The notes below the pieces were generated by a model. The model was not told where the DNA came from. It was given only the letters and a program-made list of their open reading frames with translations, and ran no database searches. From Pseudomonas graminis (GTDB lineage: Bacteria; Pseudomonadota; Gammaproteobacteria; Pseudomonadales; Pseudomonadaceae), in assembly GCF_900111735.1 (NCBI RefSeq), contig NZ_FOHW01000026.1:1-64000 (forward strand): a stretch of DNA of 64,000 nt, given 5' to 3'. Shown in pieces: positions 31,808 through 41,400 of this stretch. The translations under genes were made by a program, and so were the position numbers. Every line of letters begins with the position of its first letter. The first letter of the stretch is position 1.

Positions 31808-32419
31808 ATGATCACTCTCCCCGGCCACCTGGCCATCCGCACCATCAGTGGCCGAAACGGCGATTTCAACGTCGGGCGGCTATCAACCTCCATCGGCGAG
31901 TTCGTCATCAAGGACGCCCTCCTCGATCAATACAACGAAGGCAAATACCGAGGTGATTTCGCGATCACCGAGATCCGTCCTTCCTATTACACCAACGGCG
32001 GCAGGCTCGTCGTCGAGATACGCGCCAAGCTGGACAGCATGACACTCGATGCCGTCGACAATCTCACCACCGAGGAGGCCGACAGGTTATCGAACACTGA
32101 AACGGACCCTATCGACGAAGAGGCAACTGTTGCTGCATCACCGTCACCACGAAGACCTGCTAAGACAAGGTCCTCACAAGCAACCACAGATGACGAAGCA
32201 CCGTTCGGCATGGTGAAAACCAACCCAGCGGCATCAACCTCTTCCGAAGACGGTGACGCAGAGCTCTTCGGCACGATCTGGCCCTTGACCTCATCTGTTC
32301 GACTGGACACCACGGTGGATCGTCAGCAGTTACGTCTGCAATGCGCTCGCCTGGGTGAGCTCGGTTACGTGCACGACTTCAAACAACAGATCTGGAACCT
32401 GACCACCCGCCAGCCCTGA
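31808..32419 (+). CDS. DUF3275 ICE protein
   Basis: A 203-residue protein of the DUF3275 type: LPGHLAIRTISGRNGDFNVG, IGEFVIKDALLDQY, YRGDFAITEIRPSYYTNGGR at residues 5-75, then a disordered Ser/Thr-rich linker, then LFGTIWPLTSSVRLDTTVDR and QQIWNLTTRQP. Conserved in this ICE class next to DUF3577; function unknown. GGAG precedes the ATG. Confidence 0.85.
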   Translation: MITLPGHLAIRTISGRNGDFNVGRLSTSIGEFVIKDALLDQYNEGKYRGDFAITEIRPSYYTNGGRLVVEIRAKLDSMTLDAVDNLTTEEADRLSNTETDPIDEEATVAASPSPRRPAKTRSSQATTDDEAPFGMVKTNPAASTSSEDGDAELFGTIWPLTSSVRLDTTVDRQQLRLQCARLGELGYVHDFKQQIWNLTTRQP

Positions 32420-32449
32420 TTATCACTGACCACTTTCCGTTCCAAACCA

Positions 32450-32473
32450 CCCTCGAGGGGCTCCCCTCCAGGG
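32450..32473 (+). promoter_or_regulatory. Interrupted leader hairpin
   Basis: CCCT-C-GAGGGG-CT-CCCCTC-C-AGGG, 26 bases before the ATG at 32500. Confidence 0.6.
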
Positions 32474-32499
32474 CGCTCCTTGTCACACCAGGAGCTCAC

Positions 32500-33018
32500 A
32501 TGAACCCAGTTTTAAAAACACTCACCCTCCCCGTTCTGGCGGAGATCGAAACGTTGCTCGCCGGATGTTCGTCTGTCGACGAGGACCTGTGGGATTTGCT
32601 GGTGGACGACCTCGGCCTTACCGCTGAGCAGGCAGACGCTGCAGTGGAAATGCGGCCTCGCTACACGACAGGAATTCCAACCAACGGGCGTTGCCTGCTG
32701 CTTCAAAAACTCACTCTTGCGAGCAACGCTCCCGAGACAAAACTCCCCCATCACAAACATCTGAACTACGACCAACTGCTCGATGCATACCGCACGCTGC
32801 TACAGGATCGCCCCGGCCAGCTTCTCAAGCTGGGGACGCACTGGGCAGCGGGATTGAATACCCAAGGTCGGTTGTATTGCACGCCCGTTGATCCAGATGG
32901 CGCCCGGACAATGTTCGAAGTTTTCGACTTTGATCGTGAAGCGTTTGTGGAGAATCACTGGCAATGCGAGACGCCAGCGCAGACACAATCTGCCGTTCTA
33001 AACCCTGTTTTCATCTAA
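32500..33018 (+). CDS. ICE hypothetical protein
   Basis: A 172-residue protein: acidic N-terminal helices (LPVLAEIETLLAGCSSVDED), a central basic stretch (GRCLLLQKLTLASNAPETKL), and a C-terminal strand region (LGTHWAAGLNTQGRLYCTPV). No family recognised. CAGGAG lies six bases before the ATG. Same arrangement, leader hairpin then gene, as its neighbours. Confidence 0.65.
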   Translation: MNPVLKTLTLPVLAEIETLLAGCSSVDEDLWDLLVDDLGLTAEQADAAVEMRPRYTTGIPTNGRCLLLQKLTLASNAPETKLPHHKHLNYDQLLDAYRTLLQDRPGQLLKLGTHWAAGLNTQGRLYCTPVDPDGARTMFEVFDFDREAFVENHWQCETPAQTQSAVLNPVFI

Positions 33019-33031
33019 CCCTTACATCACA

Positions 33032-33060
33032 CCCGCGAGGGGCATTCCTGCCCTTTCGGG
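33032..33060 (+). promoter_or_regulatory. Interrupted leader hairpin
   Basis: CCCG-C-GAGGGGCA / TGCCCTTT-CGGG (one G-T pair and a bulge), 27 bases before the ATG at 33088, followed by GGGAGTGCCC. Confidence 0.55.
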
Positions 33061-33087
33061 GGAGTGCCCTCCGTCATGGAGGCTCAC

Positions 33088-33678
33088 ATGATCTGCTCAA
33101 CGCAACTCTTCCAGATCCAGGAGTGCCCGGACCTTTACGTAGACGCATGCGTTTGTGACCAGGGACGGTATCTGGTGTTCATGTCTCTCTGGGGGCGCGA
33201 CACCGCGCTGCAAGAGTTCCTGGCGAGACTGACCCTAGGCTCAGCAGAAAATGGACTGACGCAATTTCACATCCTGCAGGATGGCCGGAGTCTTCCGGTC
33301 TTCCCGAACGCAGATCAGCTTGAGAAACGTACGACCCGCCAGTACCGCAGCACGCTCTTCGGGAGCCTGGTGCACCTTTGGCTGTTCGATAAGCGCTGCG
33401 CCCAACCTGACCACGCCAATCACTTCGCCTACGCACTTCTGGAGAGGGACACCGAAGTGGGCGCCAGTCTCTGGCCGCTCATCGTCGAAACCTGTCCCTT
33501 ACCACTTCTGCCGCACTGGCAAACGCCGGTGCTGGAAGTGCTGACAGAGCTCCAGATGCTCACGGCCCTTCCCGGAGCCATCGGCTCCATCAGCGGCTGG
33601 CAACTCAACCTGCAGCTCGCTCCTCTGGAGCAGGCACTTGGCGATCTGATTCGCCAAGGGCAACTCACCACCAACTGA
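33088..33678 (+). CDS. ICE hypothetical protein
   Basis: A 196-residue protein: an N-terminal strand block (DLYVDACVCDQGRYLVFMSL), FGSLVHLWLFDKRC in the middle, and a leucine-rich C-terminus (PLEQALGDLIRQGQLTTN). The ATG at 33088 follows TGGAGG by seven bases, which decides it over the ATG at 33064. No family recognised. Confidence 0.65.
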   Translation: MICSTQLFQIQECPDLYVDACVCDQGRYLVFMSLWGRDTALQEFLARLTLGSAENGLTQFHILQDGRSLPVFPNADQLEKRTTRQYRSTLFGSLVHLWLFDKRCAQPDHANHFAYALLERDTEVGASLWPLIVETCPLPLLPHWQTPVLEVLTELQMLTALPGAIGSISGWQLNLQLAPLEQALGDLIRQGQLTTN

Positions 33679-33683
33679 CCCAC

Positions 33684-33709
33684 TTTCGCGATGCGTTTAC
33701 GCACAGAAA
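33684..33709 (+). promoter_or_regulatory. Interrupted leader hairpin of the methyltransferase gene
   Basis: TTTC-(4)-TGCGT-TT-ACGCA-(2)-GAAA, only 13 bases before the ATG, so it abuts the ribosome site AGGAGG. Confidence 0.5.
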
Positions 33710-33722
33710 CCCAGGAGGCCCT

Positions 33723-35180
33723 ATGGCTCTCATGTTCCCTCGCCTTGCTCGCAATTTCGCGCGCAATGGTTATTACCCAACCGACGAAATCACTCTAGAG
33801 CGTACGCTCCAGGCGTTAGCCCCAAGCTCGACGGGAAGAATGCGAATATTTGACCCATGCGCTGGCGAAGGCGCAGCGCTCGCAGAGGCCGCCCACTTGC
33901 TTGGGCGAGAGCAGGTCGAAGCGTTCGCCGTCGAGTACGACAGCCAGCGCGCAGACCATGCTCGAAAGCTGCTTGATCGTGTGCTGCACAGCGATCTCAT
34001 GGACACAATGATCAGTCGACAGTCCTTCGGGCTGCTCTGGCTCAACCCACCTTACGGCGATCTGGTCTCCGATCAGGCCGGCACTTCGCAGTACCAAGGC
34101 ACCGGCCGGCGACGCCTGGAAAAGCTGTTCTACCAAAGAACGCTGCCCCTCCTGCAGTACGGCGGAGTGCTGGTTTTTATCGTTCCACACTACGTCCTGG
34201 ACGATGAGCTGTGTGGGTGGCTGTGCAGTCACTTCGCCGAGCTGCGTATCCATGCGGCTGCGGACCCGACCTTCAAGCAAGTTGTGATTTTCGGGATCCG
34301 TGTACGCAGACAGGACATCTGCAGAACCAGTAACGTTACTGAGATGCGCGACCTAATGCGGGCGATCGGTGCTGGGGAAAAAGCTGCCGAAGCGCTTCCC
34401 GCGATTTGGCCATGGGAGCGGTACGCGGTATTGCCTGTGGTCAACGAGCTGGAGCACTTTTACCGCATGACCTTGGAGCCGGAGCAGTTCGGCGCTGAAA
34501 TCCACCGCTTGAAGGGCCTTTGGCCTGACTTCGTCCTCCACTTCCGTCAAACCGGCGCTCGACCTCGGCCTCCGGTCAAGGCGTTATCGCGCTGGCATCT
34601 CGCACTTGCACTCGCGGCAGGGGCGATTACAGGCGTGGTCACCTCTCGCTCTGGACGAGTCCTGGCGCTCAAAGGGGATACTCACAAAGACAAGGTCGCA
34701 AAGACCGAATTCACGGAGGACGAAGACGGTAACGTCTCTGAAACGCGGATCCTGACTGATCGTTTCGTGCCCATCATCCGGGCGTGGGACATGACGCCGG
34801 GCTCCGAACATCTCGGGCGTGTCGTCACCATAAGCTCATCAGCAGACGCATCGCCTGAACCGGATCTCCCGGTTGCGGCGGCTCCTCCAACCCCGTCACC
34901 GACCGAGCTATTTGAATCCGGCCGGCTGTTGTTCACGCAGTCGGTACAGCACCTCGTTGAAAACCGGCTTCTCGACGCGATTTTCTACCTCGACCGGCAT
35001 TTCGCGGGTGATTGGGGTGAGCTGAGCGAAGACGACTGGAACAGCAACCAACGCGCGCTGAAGACAGGCGATCGCCTGATCTCCTGCTACGAAATCAGTG
35101 CCGGCGACGAGACCCGACTCTGGATCATCACTGATAGGGACAGAGGTGCAACCACCGTGTTGCTGCCCTCCGACTACTGA
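33723..35180 (+). CDS. N6-adenine methyltransferase-like protein fused to a plasmid-type domain
   Basis: A 485-residue protein. The N-terminal 190 residues are a class I SAM methyltransferase: FDPCAGEGAALAEAA (motif I, about 43-57), the acidic loop AFAVEYD, and catalytic LLWLNPPYGD (NPPY, about 103-112), typical of adenine-N6 enzymes; DUF6094-like. The C-terminal 80 residues (FYLDRHFAGDWGELSEDDWN, GDRLISCYEI, LWIITDRDRGATTVLLP) match a small plasmid-related protein usually encoded alone. Self-methylation of ICE DNA to evade restriction is a fair inference. AGGAGG precedes the ATG. Confidence 0.8.
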   Translation: MALMFPRLARNFARNGYYPTDEITLERTLQALAPSSTGRMRIFDPCAGEGAALAEAAHLLGREQVEAFAVEYDSQRADHARKLLDRVLHSDLMDTMISRQSFGLLWLNPPYGDLVSDQAGTSQYQGTGRRRLEKLFYQRTLPLLQYGGVLVFIVPHYVLDDELCGWLCSHFAELRIHAAADPTFKQVVIFGIRVRRQDICRTSNVTEMRDLMRAIGAGEKAAEALPAIWPWERYAVLPVVNELEHFYRMTLEPEQFGAEIHRLKGLWPDFVLHFRQTGARPRPPVKALSRWHLALALAAGAITGVVTSRSGRVLALKGDTHKDKVAKTEFTEDEDGNVSETRILTDRFVPIIRAWDMTPGSEHLGRVVTISSSADASPEPDLPVAAAPPTPSPTELFESGRLLFTQSVQHLVENRLLDAIFYLDRHFAGDWGELSEDDWNSNQRALKTGDRLISCYEISAGDETRLWIITDRDRGATTVLLPSDY

Positions 35181-35214
35181 AACTCACTACGCCTCTCACC
35201 ACCCATCCAGCCAG

Positions 35215-35245
35215 ACCCGCAGGGTATTCACCATACCCATCGGGT
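35215..35245 (+). promoter_or_regulatory. Interrupted leader hairpin of the helicase gene
   Basis: ACCCG-CA-GGGTAT-TCACC-ATACCC-AT-CGGGT: outer 5-bp and inner 6-bp perfect stems, 39 bases before the ATG. It is the clearest example of the interrupted architecture. Confidence 0.65.
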
Positions 35246-35284
35246 GTCGTGCATGCCCTGTTTCATCCTCAAAGGAGAAACACC

Positions 35285-37531
35285 ATGAACGACCTCACCC
35301 ACATACCCGCACCGTCCGACAGCCTGACTATCGGCCTCACCGCTTTCATCGAAGAGTTCGGTGACGATCTGCTTGAATCTCTCAATCATTCAAACCCTCC
35401 GGTTTACGCCTGCAACGCTAACGCAGCTCGTCAGCGAGTAATGGACCAACTGCAACGCAAGCCCTTCCAAGCCCAGGCTGAAGTGGTCCAGGCAATCGCC
35501 GCGCTTCTACTCGATCGCAACGAGCAGGCCGGCATCATCAACGCGGAAATGGGCACTGGCAAAACCATGATGGCCATCGCCGTGGCAGCAGTGATGCACG
35601 CCGCCGGCTATCGTCGAACCATGGTTATCTCTCCACCGCACCTGGTCTACAAGTGGCGCCGGGAAATCCTTGAAACCATCCCCGATGCTCGCGTCTGGGT
35701 GCTGAATGGACCCGATACCCTGATGAAGTTGCTCAAGCTGCGGGAGCAGCTGGAGCTGCCTCACGACGGGCGACAAGAGTTTTTCATTCTCGGCCGAGTC
35801 CGGATGCGGATGGGTTTTCACTGGCGTCTGGCGTGTTGGCAACGACGTGCCGGCGGAGGTCGAATACTCGCCGGATGTCCGGACTGCGGCCGAGTGCTGG
35901 AGGAGCAAGAGGGCAATCTGGTCACGATCGAAGAGTTTCAGCGAGAGGAACGCCGCCGGCGCTGTTCTCGCTGTGACGCAGCGCTCTGGACCTTGATGCG
36001 CCCGGGCAAAACAGATGGCGGTACTCGCCGCTCAACCATACTCAAATCGATGTGCCGCATCCCAACGATCGGCCCCGTGCGGGCTGAACGGCTGCTCACC
36101 GATTTCGGAGAGGATTTTCTCGCCTCAATGCTGGTGGACAACGTATCGGAGTTCATCAACTTGATGGGCTCCGATGGCAATTTCATCTTCAACGACCGCC
36201 AGGCCAAGCGCATGGAACGTGCGATGGCGAACATCGAGTTCGGCTTCGGCGAAGGCGGTTATCAACCCACTGAGTTCATCAAGCGATACCTGCCCGATGG
36301 ATGCTTCGACCTGCTCGTGATTGACGAGGGACATGAGTACAAAAACAGTGGCTCGGCTCAAGGCCAGGCTATGGGAGTGCTGGCAGCCAAGGCCCGAAAA
36401 ACCTTGCTGCTGACCGGCACACTCATGGGCGGCTATGCGGACGATCTGTTCTACCTCCTGTTCCGCGTTCTCACACGACGCATGATCGAAGACGGCTACC
36501 AACCCAGCGCGCGCGGCAGCATGGCACCTGCAGCCATGTCCTTCATGCGCGATCACGGAGTCCTGAAAGACATTTACACCGAGCGCGATGGCGACTCACA
36601 CAAGACGGCGAAAGGTAAAAAACTGTCGGTACGTACGGTAAAAGCGCCTGGATTTGGACCGAAAGGCATCCACCGCTTCGTGCTCCCCTTCACCGTGTTC
36701 CTAAAACTCAAAGACATCGGCGGCAGCGTTCTGCCTGACTACCACGAGGAGTTTATCGACATCCCAATGGCGCCTGATCAGGCCTTGGCCTACCAGAAAC
36801 TCGCCACATCACTCACAGCTGAACTGCGCCAGGCGCTCGCTCGCCGCGACACCACGCTCTTGGGAGTGGTGCTCAACGTGCTGCTGGCATGGCCCGACTG
36901 CTGCTTCCGTCCGGAGGTGGTTAAACACCCTCGATCCAAAGACACGCTGGCCTACGTGTCGTCGATCTTCGGGGATGAGGACTTAATGCCCAAGGAACAA
37001 GCACTGCTGGACCTGTGCCTGTCGGAGAAAGCCAACAACCGCAAGGTGCTGGTCTATTCCGTATATACCGGCACACGAGACACCACCGCCAGACTCAAAC
37101 GAGTGTTGGAAACTGCAGGTTTGAAGGTCGCTGTCCTTCGAGCCAGCGTCGACACCGCCAGGCGAGAAGACTGGATTCTCGATCAGGTTGATCGCGGTAT
37201 CGACGTGCTGATCACAAACCCGGAGCTGGTGAAAACGGGGCTTGATCTGCTCGACTTTCCGACCATCGCTTTTCTGCAAACGGGATACAACGTGTACACC
37301 CTGCAGCAAGCGTCGCGGCGGTCATGGAGAATCGGTCAGAAGCAGCCGGTGCGAGTAGTGTTCTTCGGCTATGCCGGAACATCGCAAATCACTTGTCTGC
37401 AATTGATGGCCAGGAAGATTGCCGTAGCTCAGAGCACCTCGGGAGACGTGCCTGAGTCGGGTCTCGACTCTTTGAACCAGGATGGGGACTCGGTTGAGAT
37501 GGCGCTGGCTAGGCAGCTGATTGCTTTGTGA
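35285..37531 (+). CDS. SNF2/DEAD-like helicase with zinc-binding insert
   Basis: A 748-residue superfamily-2 ATPase. Motif I NAEMGTGKTMMAIA near residue 91, DEGH box LVIDEGHEYKNS near 346, LLTGTLMGG near 378, and motif VI region LQQASRRSWRIGQKQPVRVV near 680. A four-cysteine insert (CPDCGRVLEEQ and RRCSRCDAAL, about 198-235) separates motif I and II, probably a zinc ribbon. It is adjacent to the methyltransferase in this ICE class; together they resemble anti-restriction or DNA-processing functions, but the role is unknown. AAAGGAG precedes the ATG; a start at 35249 would include the leader. Confidence 0.85.
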   Translation: MNDLTHIPAPSDSLTIGLTAFIEEFGDDLLESLNHSNPPVYACNANAARQRVMDQLQRKPFQAQAEVVQAIAALLLDRNEQAGIINAEMGTGKTMMAIAVAAVMHAAGYRRTMVISPPHLVYKWRREILETIPDARVWVLNGPDTLMKLLKLREQLELPHDGRQEFFILGRVRMRMGFHWRLACWQRRAGGGRILAGCPDCGRVLEEQEGNLVTIEEFQREERRRRCSRCDAALWTLMRPGKTDGGTRRSTILKSMCRIPTIGPVRAERLLTDFGEDFLASMLVDNVSEFINLMGSDGNFIFNDRQAKRMERAMANIEFGFGEGGYQPTEFIKRYLPDGCFDLLVIDEGHEYKNSGSAQGQAMGVLAAKARKTLLLTGTLMGGYADDLFYLLFRVLTRRMIEDGYQPSARGSMAPAAMSFMRDHGVLKDIYTERDGDSHKTAKGKKLSVRTVKAPGFGPKGIHRFVLPFTVFLKLKDIGGSVLPDYHEEFIDIPMAPDQALAYQKLATSLTAELRQALARRDTTLLGVVLNVLLAWPDCCFRPEVVKHPRSKDTLAYVSSIFGDEDLMPKEQALLDLCLSEKANNRKVLVYSVYTGTRDTTARLKRVLETAGLKVAVLRASVDTARREDWILDQVDRGIDVLITNPELVKTGLDLLDFPTIAFLQTGYNVYTLQQASRRSWRIGQKQPVRVVFFGYAGTSQITCLQLMARKIAVAQSTSGDVPESGLDSLNQDGDSVEMALARQLIAL

Positions 37532-37538
37532 AATTCGT

Positions 37539-37562
37539 GCCACCTTCGGGTGGCTTTTTTTT
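37539..37562 (+). terminator. Rho-independent terminator after the helicase
   Basis: GCCACC-TTCG-GGTGGC followed by eight T, beginning seven bases after the stop. Closes the leader-hairpin gene run. Confidence 0.95.
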
Positions 37563-37670
37563 GGCCCAAAAAATGTGAGGCCGTTGCGGCGCTGCGCCAA
37601 CGAGGTGAGCAAGCTGGTGGGTCGACCTGCTGCTCGTCACCTCGGCTGGCATTTGGGAGTCGCGACCAAG

Positions 37671-37690
37671 TACTGTATATGCAAACAGTA
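37671..37690 (+). promoter_or_regulatory. LexA (SOS) box
   Basis: TACTGTATATGCAAACAGTA contains CTGT-N8-ACAG, the gammaproteobacterial LexA operator core, with extended TA flanks on both sides. It ends 14 bases before the ATG at 37705, a position where LexA would block the promoter. Confidence 0.8.
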
Positions 37691-37704
37691 TTAGGGTTTA
37701 ACCG

Positions 37705-38061
37705 ATGGACGCCGAAGTGGAAACGGAGTGGCCCGATGGATTCACGCGGGAAGAAATGCTCGAGCAGCAGTCGCGCCTGCTTGTGGAGGAATGTCACATG
37801 CTCCAGAAGGAGCTGAGCCGGTATCGGAAGAACATGGCGAAGCTGATCGGCATGCATGCGGACGTCGCGATTGAGCGGGACACACTCCGAGCTCGGTTAA
37901 GGAAGATCGAGGTTCAGCTGTCGGATTGTCAACGGGAGAAGTCGGCCTTGGGGAATCGAGTTGCTGGTCTGGAAAGCTGTCGGGAGCAGTTGGAAGCGAT
38001 ACACAAGGCTCGACGTGATTTGACGCGCCCTGACGCGCCGGTTTTGCGTGGAGATTTATGA
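37705..38061 (+). CDS. SOS-controlled coiled-coil protein
   Basis: A 118-residue protein with heptads through most of its length (EEMLEQQSRLLVEECHMLQK, then ERDTLRARLRKIEVQLSDCQ and LESCREQLEAIHKARRDL). No catalytic motif. The LexA box immediately upstream predicts induction by DNA damage. A damage-induced small coiled-coil protein could act as an antirepressor or regulator linking ICE activation to SOS; this is inference. No good Shine-Dalgarno is visible, so translation may be from a very short leader. Confidence 0.7.
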   Translation: MDAEVETEWPDGFTREEMLEQQSRLLVEECHMLQKELSRYRKNMAKLIGMHADVAIERDTLRARLRKIEVQLSDCQREKSALGNRVAGLESCREQLEAIHKARRDLTRPDAPVLRGDL

Positions 38062-38446
38062 ACATCGACTCTCGGGTGGTGCCATTACGATGACTACTAA
38101 ACGCCATAAGCGGCGAGGACGTGAGGAATGCTTGCGGAGCGAAATTGCCGATTTAGGACAACCAAAGCCGTTCAGAGTCACGTCGATGACCAGGGAGGGT
38201 TGCGGAAGGGCGCTATGGAAGTCCGCTTAATCTTTGGTTAGGAGACGACCAAAAGGTTGCGGGCTGCTGCTGTAAAAGCGTTGTAGGTCATTTTCTACGA
38301 TGCGGTGTAATGCAAGGTTTACGAACTGAAGGGCCGATCCTCGTGCAAGATCATGTTGCATCTCGGGACAGAATGATTCTAGAACCCACCGCCGACAGCA
38401 CTTGGTTTGTAAGCTGCCGGCGCTGACCGGCAGCTTTATTGGGTGG
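38062..38446. other. Gap between the SOS gene and Druantia; one hairpin
   Basis: About 385 bases with no supported gene. The stem AAGCTGCCGG / CCGGCAGCTT with a 6-nt loop (38411-38436) lies ten bases beyond the druE stop and probably ends that minus-strand transcript, although only a short T stretch follows. Confidence 0.55.
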
Positions 38447-41400
38447 CTACAGTCCCTCGTTGAAACACCGCTTAACTCTCAGATGCGCACCTGGCAAATC
38501 TGATCGAAGCAGATATTCATTCAGTACGACATGACCTTGAACCCCAAATGCATCTGCAACGGAATGACGAAATTCGGGAGTGTTGATGAGGCCTGGAAAA
38601 CAGCCCACTGCGACACGCTTACCATCCCGCTCCACGAGCAGTGGCATTGATTCGTCCTTAACTGCGGTGCATCGATATCCGTCCAACTCTAGGCTCGCCC
38701 GCAGTTGAGACAAAGTATCAGCCTGCTCCTCAGGGGATGAACAGACGGGCTCCTCACCCCAAACCGCATAACGCAGAAGCGTTGCGCCAAGATTTCTATC
38801 GAGTCGGTGCTGCAGGTGTTGGTTGTGGAAATGATTCAGGCACTCCGTGCAAGAAGTTTCGCAGGTGCAGGTCTCCAGAAGTTGAATGGTGTCTTCTAGA
38901 ATTTCAGGCATGTGCCTTGCCGCTATTTCGGCATAGCCAGCACCACCCGCGAGGGTGTCGTATAAGAAAACCTCCAAAGTCCGAACGCTATCTTGCAGGG
39001 CAGGTTCAATCCTGAAGCCTGAACCAAACTCGGACGGATCCAAGTCAAGCTGCCTGTGGCGACTCGCGGCGAGCCTAAGAGCCTCAGCAACTGAGTGCAG
39101 GGCATCCTCAAGCATCTGCAACACCACGACGTCCACCGTATTGGTGGCAAGCGGTTCGGCAATTTTGAGCCTTAAAAGTAACAGGTCGGTCTTGAAATCA
39201 TGCCCAAGGATCACCTTCGCGAACTTTCCGGAGCACGTGAGGGGAGTGCCTTTTGGCCCGAGCAACTTATAAGGCCGGTCATGAGCGCCGACTTGGGATT
39301 GCTGGTCGTAAACCGAGGCATGTCCGCATTCAACACATACCGAAAAACCGCCCTGCTCGGCGCCTTGCCTGCCTCGGTTAACCGTCACCAATGTCTGGTC
39401 GGTCGCATGCGTGTAGCTGGCATTAGGTCCGCAATCCCGGAACGAAAAGTTTTCCGGGTCCACCGCTTGGGGGAATTGGGCCATTGTGGCGAAGGTTATC
39501 TCCTGCTCACGATCATCCTCTGGCAAATCATCAGCTCGCTCAGGGCCAAAAACCTGCGGCAGAATCATCTGTTCCTCTGTTAGCTCGCCATTGCATACCG
39601 GGCATACGCCGCCATTGCCTCCGAGCTTGTTTGGATTTCGGACAAAAGAGCAGGACTTGCAGTGGACATGGAGCTTGGCATCGTCGAACAGTGGTATTGC
39701 GCGATTGACTGCACTCGTCGGCATATCGGCGAACACCCCGCCTGATCGATAGGTTTTTCGATCGATCACGATAAGTCGTCCCGGCGCGTATTCGCTCAAC
39801 GCTTTGGCGATCGATTGTTGCGGCCGCTGCAGTGTTTGAACCTCCGGCATTCCAGTGCCTCTCACAATCTTTTCGACCAAGAAACTGCACAGGCTGGTGG
39901 GGAAGGCATAGCTTGGCAATAAGCCGTGAAAAAACAAAAACTCCAACAGCTCTTTCTGCTCGATCACCGGATCGAGAGTTTCTCCAACCGGATTCTCCTC
40001 ATCGGCGTCTAAATCAGTTATCGCAACCGTTTCCCGTGGGAGCTCTGCAGCTAAATCGCGCAAGCTCTCTATGAGCGATTCGGCGGTATTTTGCAGCCAT
40101 TCAACCAAGCTGAGGCCACGGGTGTCCAGGCTCGGCGGAAGCCACGCAATGACGGATGTTTTGAGAGGCGCATTAGCGTCGAGAACATTCTTTGACACCC
40201 ATGATTCAAAGCTGTGTAGATTCAGTTCCGTATTTGCGCTCCCAAAAAAGAAGTCCTGCGTGGAGCCAAGCGACTTTTGCAGCAGGGATGTCTTTTCGAC
40301 GGAAAGGTTGGGCGTTTGAGCCATAACCTCATGAAAAAACGTCTGAAACAGATAAGCGTGCACATGCCTGCGAGCAATCTTCGCGTTATCCACTTTGATT
40401 TCTGGAGTACGAGGCGGTCCAGCGACAATGTGTCTTGGATTTAAAAAGTAGTGACTATCGTGTGGCCCATTCTGCGAGTAAGTCACAACTGTGGATACGG
40501 AAGAACCGCGACGTCCTGCACGGCCAGCGCGCTGCTGATAGTTCTCGCGCTGTGGCGGCACGTTTCTCAGAGCGACAGCTACTAACGAACCGATGTCCAC
40601 ACCCACCTCCATAGTGGTGGTACAACTGAGGACATCAATTGGGCGGTCCTTAGGATCGATGAGAACATCCTGAAATCTTAATTCGTACAGTTCCGTGGTT
40701 GCATGGACCTTGCTCCGGTCACGGTTTGATAATTGCGCGGTATGCTCCTCCACACTAAGGTTAGACAGCCGCGCTCCTGGCTGAAGCGCCTCCCACACCG
40801 GCCGCCGCCAGAACCCCTTCCGCGCATTCACGTAATCACTCGTTGCTGGATCGACCAGCACAGCAGTATCACTGCCGCACGCTAGGCATATCTTCCCGGC
40901 CAATGCGAAGGACGTTAGAGCGGTGCATTGAGAGCATTGCGCCCACACGTGATCCAGATCCACGACCAGAGCTAGAGAGTTTGGAGATAGGAACCAGACG
41001 CCGCTCTCATCTTCTGCCAGGTGTCTGCAAAACGTCGCCTCGATGGAATCAAGGGTTGTGCTCGTGACGCCAAAATGGGCCATGAGGGAAGCCCTGAGTG
41101 GTTTGTCAAACTTGCCGTTACTGCCCCAAGGTTGCTTCGGATACCCGGCCGCCTTGTAGCGATAAATCGGGTCGATTGCCTTATCAAACGCAAAATCCTG
41201 TAGTAATGACTCGATCCAGCCTACGGCCAGCGCGCGAAGGTCTCCATCCGATAGCAAAATCCCTGCGGAGGTGAGGTCTTGTCCTATTTTTTTAAGTTTC
41301 TGGGCCGCGGGTTCTACGAAGCCCACCGTTGTTCCGGAGAGCGAGTAGTAACTGCTACAGAGCAGCTTTAACAAAGCGATCTTGTATCTTGAGGGTGTTT

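Noticed and set aside
37671..37690. The LexA-like site as a plain terminator or leader hairpin
   Set aside because: Arms are short, no T-run follows, and CTGT-N8-ACAG with the position before an ATG fits an SOS operator better.
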